Source of the DNA: Hyphomicrobiales bacterium
GTDB taxonomy: Bacteria > Pseudomonadota > Alphaproteobacteria > Rhizobiales > Xanthobacteraceae
Direction: 5' to 3'
Assembly (NCBI GenBank): GCA_017305715.1
Contig: JAFKKG010000021.1
Location: 124,001 to 188,000 of the forward strand
Length of the DNA stretch: 64,000 nt
The notes beneath the pieces are model-generated. The model was not told the origin of the DNA, did no database searches, and saw only the letters and a list, made by a program, of their open reading frames with translations. Below, piece after piece: positions 36,244-45,092 of the stretch. Made by a program: the position numbers and the translations under genes. Numbering within the stretch: the stretch's first letter is position 1; every line of letters starts with the position of its first letter.

Positions 36244-37230
36244 TCAAACCTTGTAGTGGTCGCGATACCAGGCGACGAATTCGCCTATGCCGTCCTCGAT
36301 CGATGTCTGCGGACGAAAATCGATGTCGCGCGTCAGATCGTCGATATCGGCATAGGTCGCCAGTACATCGCCGGGCTGCATCGGTAACATCTCTTTCGTC
36401 GCCTTGCGGCCCAACGCCTTCTCCAGAACCGCCACGACATGCATGAGGTCTTCGGGCCGGTTGTTGCCGATGTTGTAGATCCGCGCCGGTGCACCGCCGA
36501 CTTCGGCGTTCCCCGGCACGTGATCGATCAGCCGCAATATGCCACGCGACACGTCGTCGATATAGGTAAAGTCGCGTTGCATCTTGCCATGGTTAAAGAG
36601 CTTGATCGGCGCGCCAGCCATGATCGCCTTGGTAAACAGGAAGATCGCCATGTCCGGCCGGTACCACGGCCCATACACGGTGAAGAATCGCAATCCGGTG
36701 GCGGGAATCCGGTAAAGATGGCTGTAGGAATGCGCCATCAATTCATTGGCCCTTTTCGTCGCCGCATAGAGGCTGACCGGATGATCCGCCCTGTCGGCCA
36801 CCGAAAACGGCAATTTGGTGTTGGCGCCGTAGACGGAAGATGACGACGCGTAGATCAGGTGGCCGCATCCGTGATGCCGGCAGCCTTCCAGCACGTTAAC
36901 GAAACCCTCGAGATTGGCGTCGGCATAGGCATGCGGATGGTCGATCGAATAGCGCACCCCGGCCTGCGCGGCGAGATGGATCACCCTCGAAAACCGGTGC
37001 CGGGCGAACAAGGCGGCGATCGACGCACGATCGGCGAGATCGATCCGCTCGAACGTGAAACCTGGTTGTGACAGCAGGATGTCCAGACGCGCCTGTTTCA
37101 GCGCCGGGTCGTAATAGGCGTTGAGGCTGTCCAGACCGACTACCGCGCGGCCTTCGGCCAGCAGCCGGCGGGCGACATGGAAGCCGATGAAACCCGCAGC
37201 ACCCGTGACCAATATTGTCTGATCCGACAT
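36244..37230 (-). CDS. NAD-dependent nucleotide-sugar epimerase, UDP-glucuronate 4-epimerase-like
   Basis: An extended SDR of 328 aa. I choose ATG 37230 (MSDQTILVTGAAGFIG); GTG 37248 is an in-frame alternative. The Rossmann motif GAAGFIG and the catalytic YAATKRANE (Tyr and Lys) are present, with SSSSVYG and TVYGPWYRPDMAIFLFTKAI. The GPWYRPDMA segment and overall length match UDP-glucuronate 4-epimerases (LpsL type), which yield UDP-galacturonate for LPS core or lipid A. It is followed 7 nt later by manC. A related 4,6-dehydratase or GalE role is less likely. Confidence 0.88.
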   Translation of the reverse strand: MSDQTILVTGAAGFIGFHVARRLLAEGRAVVGLDSLNAYYDPALKQARLDILLSQPGFTFERIDLADRASIAALFARHRFSRVIHLAAQAGVRYSIDHPHAYADANLEGFVNVLEGCRHHGCGHLIYASSSSVYGANTKLPFSVADRADHPVSLYAATKRANELMAHSYSHLYRIPATGLRFFTVYGPWYRPDMAIFLFTKAIMAGAPIKLFNHGKMQRDFTYIDDVSRGILRLIDHVPGNAEVGGAPARIYNIGNNRPEDLMHVVAVLEKALGRKATKEMLPMQPGDVLATYADIDDLTRDIDFRPQTSIEDGIGEFVAWYRDHYKV

Positions 37231-37554
37231 CACATTCCCGGGAGCCACCGCCCCTGCATGATCGTTTCAATCCGGCCCTGTTTAGCCACGGTGCGCTGGG
37301 TGTCGCAATACAAAGCTGCGCGGCTGGAGGCCTTTCCGTTCCGATCGAAACGGGGCTCCAGATTCCTGACCTGACGCGCTTTCCAGACGCGAACCGGCCT
37401 CCACCCCGGATCAGGTCCGGGGCAGGCTTTTGCTGGAAAACGCTCTATTGCCATGCGGCCTTTAAAACCATACCAAGGCGGCCAAGTTCGGCGCGTGGCG
37501 CCGATTTGCGCCGTTTTCTGACCACCTTTCTCACACCCTGCAAGCGCGGACGAG
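37231..37554. other. Divergent intergenic region with rhizobial repeat
   Basis: These 324 bases lie between the epimerase gene and a divergent membrane protein gene. About 115 nt (37331-37446) are a repeat of the rhizobial mosaic type. The remainder holds no recognisable gene; the promoters for both flanks must be here. Confidence 0.5.
37331..37446. repeat. Rhizobiales-type mosaic intergenic repeat
   Basis: Characteristic blocks are CTTTCCGTTCCGATCGAAAC, then CCCCGGA-TCAGG-TCCGGGG (37404-37422, a 7-bp hairpin) and TGCTGGAAAACGCTC at the end. The same hairpin-like motif in degenerate form occurs near 55315-55345. It appears non-coding. Confidence 0.65.
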
Positions 37555-38517
37555 ATGCGCCGAATCCTGCTTTCGACCGCCAAGATATTGATCTCCGCCG
37601 CGCTGCTTTATTTCTCGTTGCGCAAGATCGACCTGCACGCTCTCTTCTTGCGCATCAACAATGTCGAGAGCATCGGCTGGATCGCGCTCGCGATCGCCGT
37701 CACGTTCGTGCAGATTTTTCTCGGCGTGTTGCGCTGGCGTGAAATCAGCGCGGAATGCGGCGCGCCGCTCGAGACCAGGCAGGCGATGCGCTTCAACGTG
37801 ATCGGCACGTTCTTCAACCAGACGCTGCCGTCGTCGATCGGCGGCGACGCGGTTCGGCTCTGGCTGGTGGCGCGCGCCGGCGCCGGCTGGCGGGCCGCGA
37901 CCTATTCGATCTTCGTCGACCGCGCTATCGGCCTGATCGCGCTTGCGGTCGTCATCGTCGCCAGCCTGCCATGGAGCTACCAGCTGATCAGCGACCCCCA
38001 CGGACGGTCGGCGCTGCTGCTGGTCGATCTTGCCGCGCTGTCGGCCGGCGCCGGGTTCCTGATCCTCGGGGCATTGCCGTGGCCGTTTCTGAAGCGCTGG
38101 TGGGCGACGCATCACGTCCGCGCCTGCGCCGAGATCGCAAACCGGGTGCTTTTCAGCCGGGACCGCGGGCCGAAAATCGCGGTGCTCTCGCTGCTCGTTC
38201 ACGTTCTGACGGTCGTGATCGCCTGGTGCGTCGTGCAATCGATCGCCGCACCCGTGGTGTTCGGTCAGATCTTTCAACTGATCCCGCCGGTGATGCTGAT
38301 CACGATGCTGCCGATCTCGATCGCCGGCTGGGGCGTGCGCGAGGCGACGATGGGGCTGGCTTTCGGATATGCCGGGCTGATGACGAACGAAGGCGTCAAC
38401 GTTTCGCTGCTGTTTGGCGCGGTGTCGTTCATCGTCGGCGCCATCGGCGGACTGGTGTGGATCTTCAGCGCCGAAAAGGCCGCCCAGGGTGCAACGCCGA
38501 TCGAAGTTCCCAAATAG
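37555..38517 (+). CDS. Lysylphosphatidylglycerol synthase-type (UPF0104) transmembrane protein
   Basis: A polytopic inner-membrane protein of 320 aa with about eight helices and no soluble synthase domain. Family marks are SAALLYFSLRKID, LGVLRWREI, FFNQTLPSSIGGDAVRLWL and PISIAGWGVREATMGLAFGY. This is the LPG_synthase_TM (AglD/MprF flippase-like) family. Members move lipids or lipid-linked sugars across membranes or are of unknown role. It lies 35 nt before an undecaprenyl-phosphate sugar transferase in the same direction, which suggests work on a lipid-linked surface precursor (inference). Confidence 0.82.
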   Translation: MRRILLSTAKILISAALLYFSLRKIDLHALFLRINNVESIGWIALAIAVTFVQIFLGVLRWREISAECGAPLETRQAMRFNVIGTFFNQTLPSSIGGDAVRLWLVARAGAGWRAATYSIFVDRAIGLIALAVVIVASLPWSYQLISDPHGRSALLLVDLAALSAGAGFLILGALPWPFLKRWWATHHVRACAEIANRVLFSRDRGPKIAVLSLLVHVLTVVIAWCVVQSIAAPVVFGQIFQLIPPVMLITMLPISIAGWGVREATMGLAFGYAGLMTNEGVNVSLLFGAVSFIVGAIGGLVWIFSAEKAAQGATPIEVPK

Positions 38518-38552
38518 TTCACCTCAGTCAGTCATCTTCACCGTCGGGTAGA

Positions 38553-39575
38553 ATGCCCCATTTCCAATTGCCCCTGTCGCTGGTTGCCGCGGTTCTCGCA
38601 GCACTGCTGACGGCTGGCCTGATCCTGATAACCCGGCCGCTGCTGCTGCGGCATGCGATGGCGAGCCCCAACGCGCGATCGTCCCACCGCGTTGCGACGC
38701 CGCAAGGCGCCGGCATCGCGGTGATTGCGGCGACCCTGATCGCAGCCGGCGGCGTCATGCTGTTCGCCGGCGCGGTGGATGTGAAAATCCCGGTCGCGGT
38801 GTTCGGCGCGACGCTGTTCATCGCCATCGTCGGCTTTGCCGATGACCTCAAATCGATACCGGTGCTGCCGCGGCTCCTGCTGCAGGGACTCGCCGTCGCC
38901 GCGATCGTTTTTACCGCGCCCGACGATTTGCGGATCATTCCGGCCTGCCCGCTCTGGGCCGAGCGCAGCCTCGCGCTGCTGGCCGGTCTCTGGTTCGTCA
39001 ACCTGGTCAATTTCATGGATGGCCTCGATCTGATGACCGCAGCCGAAGCGGTGCCGATCACGGCCGCCATCGTGCTGCTCGGCTGGCTCGGAGAGACGCC
39101 GGCATCGACGATGATCGTCGCCGCGGCGCTGTGCGGCGCGATGCTGGGATTCTCGCCGTTCAATCGCCCGGTGGCGAAAATCTTTCTCGGCGATGTCGGC
39201 AGCCTGCCGATCGGCCTCTTGCTCGGCTGGTGCCTGCTGCAACTGGCCTGGCATCAGCAGCTCGCGGCCGCCCTGCTGTTGCCGCTGTATTATCTGGCCG
39301 ACGCGACCGTGACGCTGTTCCGCCGGCTGGTGCGCCGCGAACCGTTCTGGGCGGCGCATCGCACGCATTATTACCAGCGCGCGACCGACAACGGATTTTC
39401 GGTGTGGCGGGTGGTCAGCGAAGTCTTCGTCCTCAATCTCATTCTTGCCGCGCTGGCGATCATTTCAACGCGGACTCCGCAGATCGAAACTCAGGGAATG
39501 CTGGTCGTCATCGGCGCGTGCCTGGTTGGCTTCGTGATGATCCGCTTCTCGCAACGACGTTCGACGGCGGCCTGA
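38553..39575 (+). CDS. WecA/WbpL-type undecaprenyl-phosphate sugar-1-phosphate transferase
   Basis: A polytopic membrane enzyme of 340 aa from ATG 38553 (GGGTAGA upstream) in the MraY/WecA family. It starts O-antigen or other glycan assembly by placing a sugar-1-phosphate on undecaprenyl phosphate. Motifs are RSSHRVATPQGAGIAVI, the Mg-binding GFADDLKSI, NLVNFMDGLDLM, FLGDVGSLPIGLLLGW and the cytoplasmic FWAAHRTHYYQRA. This last block is typical of the WbpL/WreU subgroup, which accept UDP-QuiNAc or UDP-FucNAc. It ends 4 nt from the convergent SDR stop, placing it beside the likely UDP-QuiNAc genes. Confidence 0.92.
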   Translation: MPHFQLPLSLVAAVLAALLTAGLILITRPLLLRHAMASPNARSSHRVATPQGAGIAVIAATLIAAGGVMLFAGAVDVKIPVAVFGATLFIAIVGFADDLKSIPVLPRLLLQGLAVAAIVFTAPDDLRIIPACPLWAERSLALLAGLWFVNLVNFMDGLDLMTAAEAVPITAAIVLLGWLGETPASTMIVAAALCGAMLGFSPFNRPVAKIFLGDVGSLPIGLLLGWCLLQLAWHQQLAAALLLPLYYLADATVTLFRRLVRREPFWAAHRTHYYQRATDNGFSVWRVVSEVFVLNLILAALAIISTRTPQIETQGMLVVIGACLVGFVMIRFSQRRSTAA

Positions 39576-39579
39576 GCGA

Positions 39580-40524
39580 TCAACGCTGGCGCGGCGCGTC
39601 GACCGCCAGCTTGAGCCCGGCCTGCTGACTAAATTCAGGTCGCCAGCCGCTGGCAAGCGCCTTCGAGGAATCAACCTCCATCGAGCCGATCAGGCTGTCG
39701 CCGGCTTCCGCGCGGCCGGTCAATTTCAGGAGCCCGCGCAATAACGGCTCGGGGCTCGGCACCAGCCGGGCCGGCTTGCCGACCGCCATGGCAATCTGCC
39801 TGACGAATTCCGGCGTCGACACCTGCTCGTGATCGGCGACCAGAAAGGTCTCCAGCGTTCGGCCCGGCGCCGCAAGCCGGTGGGCAATGAAGGATGACAG
39901 GTTCTGGACCCCCAGAAATGCCCGGCGGTTGCGGATCGACGCGAATGGCAGCGGCACGCCGAGCCGCACCATCTTGACCAGGAGCCGGAAATTTCCGACC
40001 GCACCTCGCCCGTAGATCAGTGGCGGGCGGATGATCGACACCTGCATGCCGGTCTCTTCGGCGATGGCGGCGAGGCCGGATTCGGCCGCCGCCTTCGACA
40101 GGCCGTAGACGCCGCGCGGCTTTGGATCGTCATCCTCGCGGAACGGCCCGCGCCCCTCCGACGTGGCGCCATTGACGAGGATGGTGCTGAGATAGATGAA
40201 CCGTTGCACGCCCTCCGCCGCGGCGCTGCGCGCAAGCTGCAGCGTGCCCTCGGTATTGATGATGCGATAGATCTCGCCGGCGTTCTCTTCGTTCGGGTGA
40301 TGCACGCGGGCCGCCAGATGCACGACGGCTGAAACGCCATCGAGCGCCGCGCGCCAATCGGTTTGCGGCCCGATCGATCCGATCTGCACCTCCTGGGCGC
40401 CACCCGTCAGCACGCGCTGGGCGCGCCGGACGGTCCAGGCCCTGTCCTCCAGCACGGCCGAGAGGTGCCGGCCGACAAAGCCGTTCGCGCCGGTCACCAG
40501 GACAACAGGCCGGGCCTCGGTCAT
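39580..40524 (-). CDS. Extended SDR, nucleotide-sugar 4-reductase/epimerase (WbpV/WreQ-like)
   Basis: A 314-aa NAD-dependent epimerase/dehydratase-family protein. It has the Rossmann motif VLVTGANGFVGRHLS, VVHLAARVHH and the catalytic VYGLSKAAAE (Tyr-x3-Lys), with STILVNGA. It overlaps the upstream glycosyltransferase gene by 4 nt (ATGA), so translation is coupled. Next to a WbpM-like dehydratase and a WbpL-like transferase, the closest functional model is the 4-keto reductase that makes UDP-QuiNAc (WreQ of Rhizobium etli). A UDP-sugar 4-epimerase is the alternative. Confidence 0.82.
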   Translation of the reverse strand: MTEARPVVLVTGANGFVGRHLSAVLEDRAWTVRRAQRVLTGGAQEVQIGSIGPQTDWRAALDGVSAVVHLAARVHHPNEENAGEIYRIINTEGTLQLARSAAAEGVQRFIYLSTILVNGATSEGRGPFREDDDPKPRGVYGLSKAAAESGLAAIAEETGMQVSIIRPPLIYGRGAVGNFRLLVKMVRLGVPLPFASIRNRRAFLGVQNLSSFIAHRLAAPGRTLETFLVADHEQVSTPEFVRQIAMAVGKPARLVPSPEPLLRGLLKLTGRAEAGDSLIGSMEVDSSKALASGWRPEFSQQAGLKLAVDAPRQR

Positions 40525-41720
40525 GGATGGCCCCGCAGCAGCCCGAGAACGAGCCGCGCGTAGCTCTGCATCGCATCCGGCAGGTTGAAGCGCTGCGCGA
40601 TATCCGCGGCGCGCGCGCCCCGTGCGTCATCCGGCGACGACGCGGCAACGGATATCGCCTTTGCAAGTTCATCGGCCTGGCCCGGCGTGACCACCCATCC
40701 GATGTCGTGCTCGCGGACGATCTGCGCTGCCTCAGCCTCGGGTTCGGAAACCAGAATGACGGGACGTCCGATCGCGAGCAGATTATAGAAGCGGCTCGGA
40801 ACCGACACCCCTGCGAGATTCTTGCGATAAGGGATCACCCACACATCGGCTGCCGCGAGAAACATCTCGAGGTCGTGGTCCGGCACACGATCGACGAAGG
40901 TCACGTTCGGCAAGCTCGCTTCCCGCTGCATCTGCTTGAGGCGGTCGAAGCCGATGCCCCAACCGGACAGCAGGAAATGGATATCCGGCCTGTCGCGGAG
41001 CAACCGGGCGGCTTCGAACACGATGGCGGGATCATGCGTGAATCCGAGATTGCCGGAAAGCCCGGCCAGAAACCGTGCCGGCGCCGGTTTGCGATACGGA
41101 TTATCCGGCGCGATGGGGCGAACGGCGGGAGACAGCGTTGCCCAGTTCGGGATGAAATGCATTTTGTCACGCATCATCTCGCCGTAATGCAACAACAGCT
41201 TCCCGGTGTCGCGTCCGATCACGACCACGGCGGTGAGTGCGCGAAACATCAGCGCGTTCATGCCGCGCATGGCTTTCGCCGCCAGCGATTGCGGCTTCAG
41301 GAGTCCGCTCATCACCAGCACGTCGGGATAGAGGTCGTGCATGATCAGCACCGAGCCGGCGCGTTTCAGGCGCGCAGCGGCAGTGGCGGCGTAGGGCAGC
41401 ATGAAGGGCGCAGTGACCATCAGCACCACGTCGCCGCGCTTCAGTCGGATCAACAGCGCCACGAATATCCGCAGCGTAAACAATATCTCGGCCGCGGCGC
41501 GCCGGATCAACGCGGCCTTGCCGGGCATCCGGTTCCTGATTTCGACGACCGCCGGCTGACCCGGCGATCCCGGTGACGCTGAGCCCGGGAATCCCGAAAG
41601 CACCAGGACGGGAGCCTGCCGTGCAAGATGGCCCGCGATATCAGCCATGATCGCCGCGGTCGTGCTCAGGTCCGGCGGGAAATGCTGGGTGACGATGACG
41701 ACTTTTCCGGACACTTGCAT
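40521..41720 (-). CDS. Glycosyltransferase family 4 (WbuB-like)
   Basis: A cytoplasmic GT-B glycosyltransferase of 399 aa. The frame is open to 41792, but the family begins at ATG 41720 (MQVSGKVVIVTQHFPPD). The N-terminal acceptor domain has HFPPDLSTTAAI and HDLYPDVLVMSG. The C-terminal GT4 domain has LAGLSGNLGFTHD, FLLSGWGIGF and PYRKNLAGVSVPSRFYNLLA with the following E-rich loop. WbuB-type enzymes add L-FucNAc or similar residues during O-antigen assembly. It lies 37 nt after the WbpM-like gene and overlaps the SDR gene. The sugar added is not known. Confidence 0.88.
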   Translation of the reverse strand: MQVSGKVVIVTQHFPPDLSTTAAIMADIAGHLARQAPVLVLSGFPGSASPGSPGQPAVVEIRNRMPGKAALIRRAAAEILFTLRIFVALLIRLKRGDVVLMVTAPFMLPYAATAAARLKRAGSVLIMHDLYPDVLVMSGLLKPQSLAAKAMRGMNALMFRALTAVVVIGRDTGKLLLHYGEMMRDKMHFIPNWATLSPAVRPIAPDNPYRKPAPARFLAGLSGNLGFTHDPAIVFEAARLLRDRPDIHFLLSGWGIGFDRLKQMQREASLPNVTFVDRVPDHDLEMFLAAADVWVIPYRKNLAGVSVPSRFYNLLAIGRPVILVSEPEAEAAQIVREHDIGWVVTPGQADELAKAISVAASSPDDARGARAADIAQRFNLPDAMQSYARLVLGLLRGHP

Positions 41721-41757
41721 GTTGGCTTTCGAGGCAGCCTCGCGAGGCGCAAGCAAT

Positions 41758-43704
41758 CTAGGCGGCGTTCGATCCGAATTCGGGCACCGCATCCTTCAGC
41801 ACCGCCCTGATGGTGGCAGGATCGTCTCGTGCGATCGCTTCTTCCAGCATCGCGAGCCATTTGCGCAGCACCTGCATCGGCGGCTCGTTCGGCTTGGCGG
41901 CCATGACGCCGGCCACGCCGATCTCGATCGACGGCTCCTCGCTGGCGAACAATATCTCGTTCAGACGCTCGCCCGGCCGCATGCCGCTGAACACGATCTC
42001 GATATCATAGCCGGGCTGCAATCCGGACAGCCGGATCATGCGCTCGGCCAGATCGACGATCTTGACCGGCTGGCCCATGTTGAGCACGTAGACCGACACA
42101 TCGGGCCGCGCAGGCGTCATCGCGTGGGTCGCGGCCGTCAGCACCAGATCGCAGGCTTCGCGGATGGTCATGAAATACCGGACCATGTCCGGATGGGTGA
42201 CCGTCACCGGTCCGCCCGCCTCGATCTGCGCCTTGAACTTCGGCACCACCGACCCGTTCGACGCCAGCACGTTGCCGAAACGCACCGAGATCAGGCGCAT
42301 CCGCGGCTTGCCGTCCGGCTGCGTCGCCGGGTCGTGATCGAGTGCCTGGCAGTACATTTCGGCAAAGCGTTTGGTCAGGCCGAGCATCGACACCGGCTCG
42401 ATCGCCTTGTCGGTCGAAATCATCACCATCGCCTTGGCGCCCGCCGCCAGCGCCGCATCGGCGACATTGACCGAGCCGAAGATGTTGGTCTTGACCCCTT
42501 CGCTCCAGTCGCGTTCGAGGATCGGCACATGCTTCAGCGCGGCGGCATGGAACACGATATCCGGCTTGAACTCGCTCATCAGGCGCATGATCCGCTCGCG
42601 ATCGCGGATATCCGCGATCCGGCCATCGATCTCGGCAGCCGCCCCGCTCTCGATCAGCGCTTCGGTGATTGCATACAGCGCCGGCTCGGAATTCTCGATC
42701 ACCAGGAGCCGCGACGCGCCGAACGTCGTCACGCGTTCGCAGATCTCCGAACCGATCGATCCGCCGCCGCCGGTCACGATGACGGACTTGCCCTTCACCA
42801 GCGTTTCGAGGCGCGCATAGTCGATGGCCTCACTCGGACGCAGCAGCAGATCCTCGACTGCAACATTGGTCAGCCGCGGCGTTTCTCCGCTTTCCAGCGA
42901 CGGCAGCCGGCTCACGATCATGCCGAGCCGGCGGGCGCGCATCAGGATGGCCTCGGGCTTCGAGTCGGGTTCGAACGCCGACGGCGCCATCACGACCCGC
43001 GCGATCGGCTTGCCGCGCGCCTCGAAGTCGCGGATCACGTCCTCGAAATCGTCGATCGCGCCCAATACGGGGATGTTGCGGATGAACTGCCCGCGATCGG
43101 CCGGCGACGGCGACAGCACGCCAATCGGCCAGATGCGCTTGACCGCACCGCTTTCGATGCTGCGCAAGAGAACCTCGGCGTCGGCGGCGCGGCCGACCAG
43201 AAGTGCGGGCGCCGCGTTCTCCGCCCGCGCATGGTGCCGCGCGCGGGTATAGCGAAAATACCGGTAGGCGAACCGCAGCGCGCTCAGGAAGAACACCTGC
43301 AGGAACCAATAGAGGATGATGGTGATCTTGCCGAGAAAGAACGCGCCCTGCACGTTCGGGGCGACCGGCTTGCCATGGGTATTCGGGGCGACGAAAACAT
43401 AGTCGAGCACCACGAGGGCGAGCGTCAGGATCGTCGCCGCGCGCAGGATGTTGAGCGCGTCCGGCAGCGAAATGAAGCGCCATTTCGTCGTGGTCAGGTT
43501 CGAGACGTAGCAAACGACGACGCTGAACGCGACGAAGTACGGCAGGATGCGCAGGAGCAGCGGCAGGCGATCGGAGAACATGTCGCCTTCGAAGCGCAGA
43601 TAGAAGCTGGCAAACAACGCCAGCCCGGTCGCCAGCGCGTCATGCGTTGCGATCAGCAGGTTCCGCAACGTGAATTGGGGAAGACGTATCATGCGCTTGA
43701 TCAA
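41758..43704 (-). CDS. Membrane-bound nucleotide-sugar 4,6-dehydratase, WbpM/CapD family
   Basis: A 648-aa protein with four N-terminal membrane helices (to about residue 145), a CoA-binding-like Rossmann region (about 165-290) and a C-terminal SDR catalytic domain with TGGGGSIGSE (311-320). In this family UDP-GlcNAc is dehydrated to the 4-keto-6-deoxy sugar. The usual SDR Tyr of YxxxK is absent, as in WbpM. There the position is Met; here the aligned stretch SMLGLTK puts Leu441 four before Lys445, with Met at 440. The start is TTG 43704 or ATG 43692. It heads the glycosyltransferase-SDR run and so fits the first step to UDP-QuiNAc. Confidence 0.92.
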   Translation of the reverse strand: MIKRMIRLPQFTLRNLLIATHDALATGLALFASFYLRFEGDMFSDRLPLLLRILPYFVAFSVVVCYVSNLTTTKWRFISLPDALNILRAATILTLALVVLDYVFVAPNTHGKPVAPNVQGAFFLGKITIILYWFLQVFFLSALRFAYRYFRYTRARHHARAENAAPALLVGRAADAEVLLRSIESGAVKRIWPIGVLSPSPADRGQFIRNIPVLGAIDDFEDVIRDFEARGKPIARVVMAPSAFEPDSKPEAILMRARRLGMIVSRLPSLESGETPRLTNVAVEDLLLRPSEAIDYARLETLVKGKSVIVTGGGGSIGSEICERVTTFGASRLLVIENSEPALYAITEALIESGAAAEIDGRIADIRDRERIMRLMSEFKPDIVFHAAALKHVPILERDWSEGVKTNIFGSVNVADAALAAGAKAMVMISTDKAIEPVSMLGLTKRFAEMYCQALDHDPATQPDGKPRMRLISVRFGNVLASNGSVVPKFKAQIEAGGPVTVTHPDMVRYFMTIREACDLVLTAATHAMTPARPDVSVYVLNMGQPVKIVDLAERMIRLSGLQPGYDIEIVFSGMRPGERLNEILFASEEPSIEIGVAGVMAAKPNEPPMQVLRKWLAMLEEAIARDDPATIRAVLKDAVPEFGSNAA

Positions 43705-43793
43705 CTAAACCTGTCCTGCAACGTCGAACCCCGCTGATAGCTTATCTCGATCACCCAAACCAGCCTTTAGGGCTCGCGTGATTCGCTGATGTG

Positions 43794-45092
43794 TCAGCCG
43801 GTGGGCGCCGGGTTCGCGCTGCCGTCCTCGCCAGCCCTTTTATCCCTGGCCCTCAGTATCATGCCGCCGGCCACCCCGACACCCAGCACGTACATCCACC
43901 CCTCGTGGAAATCGAACAGATGCGAGTTGAACAATGAACTGAAGAAGTTTTGCAGGACGACCATCAGGCCGATCCAGGCCACCAGCCCTTCGCCGCGAAA
44001 CAGCAATAAATGCGCCAGCCACATGGCATACAAGATGACGACGCCGATGGAACCCCATTGAACCGCGACGTTGAGCGTCTGGTTATGGGGGTTTCCGATC
44101 ACCTGACCCTGGGCGAGCACGGCAGGCCCGGTGGCCGCGGCCTCGAACAGTCCACGCGTCGATCCGGTACCGTGCCCCATGATCGGCGCCTCGGCAAAAA
44201 ACCGCAGCGACTTTTCCCAGAATTCCAGCCGCAATCCGATCGACGTCGCCCGGTTGGTTTGCTTGTAGCTGCGGTATTCCTGCGTGAACTTCTCCGTCGT
44301 TGCCTGTAATTGAGGCGAAGCCATCCACGCCAGCGCGCCGAGCACGATCGCGGCCACAAGCAGCATCAAATTGGTCCGCCATGTCAGGTGCATCAGGGCA
44401 AATACCGCGAGCATGATCGGCATCGTGACCAGCGCGGTGCGCGACACGATGACGAACACCATGTTGGCGACGAGGCTTGAGGCAATCGCGACCAGCAGCA
44501 CGGCCTGCCAGACCCTGCGGTCCCGCAGCAGCCTGATGACGGGATAGGCGAGCACGACCGCGCACAGCGCGAATTCCTGGCTCTGGTCGATGTAGTTCTT
44601 GACGAAAATCCCGCGCTCGGCGTCGGCGTCCTTGAGCGTCAGGCCGGGATACATCAGCACCACCCAGGACATCAGCATCAGCAGCACGCAGGAAACCAGG
44701 AATGCCGTGAACACCCACATGCCGCGCGCAGAGCGCTCAAAATGATAGAACAGGAACGGCAGCGCCAGGAGCTTGATTGCAGGATTGAGCGCGTAGCTGC
44801 GCGCGCCCCAGGACGCCTCGGACCACAGCGTCCCGGCCAGCGCCAGCGCGAACAGCGCGATCGGCAACGCGCTGATCGGCCGCTTCAGCGATTGCAGGAA
44901 AACCCTGAAATCGAGCGTCGGCGCGAGCGTCGCCAACCAGACAACGGCGAGGATACCGACCAGCGAGGTCGACCACGGCAGCGAGAACGCGATCAGCACC
45001 GCGAAGACATCTGCGGTCTTCATCCAGGCCGCCTGATTGCGCCAGGCCGGCAGCGCCTGACCTGGCGATGAAGCTGTCGCAGTGGCGTTCAC
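43794..45092 (-). CDS. O-antigen ligase/polymerase family membrane protein
   Basis: A polytopic membrane protein of 432 aa with about 12 helices. It starts at GTG 45092, which overlaps the HldE stop in a GTGA arrangement, so translation is coupled. A periplasmic loop region contains the Wzy_C-type motif: [20 protein letters not shown] and [20 protein letters not shown] with the conserved His of the H[NS] motif. WaaL joins O-antigen to lipid A-core; Wzy polymerises O-units. The position between heptose genes and O-antigen sugar genes favours a ligase, but sequence alone does not separate them. Confidence 0.9.
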   Translation of the reverse strand: MNATATASSPGQALPAWRNQAAWMKTADVFAVLIAFSLPWSTSLVGILAVVWLATLAPTLDFRVFLQSLKRPISALPIALFALALAGTLWSEASWGARSYALNPAIKLLALPFLFYHFERSARGMWVFTAFLVSCVLLMLMSWVVLMYPGLTLKDADAERGIFVKNYIDQSQEFALCAVVLAYPVIRLLRDRRVWQAVLLVAIASSLVANMVFVIVSRTALVTMPIMLAVFALMHLTWRTNLMLLVAAIVLGALAWMASPQLQATTEKFTQEYRSYKQTNRATSIGLRLEFWEKSLRFFAEAPIMGHGTGSTRGLFEAAATGPAVLAQGQVIGNPHNQTLNVAVQWGSIGVVILYAMWLAHLLLFRGEGLVAWIGLMVVLQNFFSSLFNSHLFDFHEGWMYVLGVGVAGGMILRARDKRAGEDGSANPAPTG

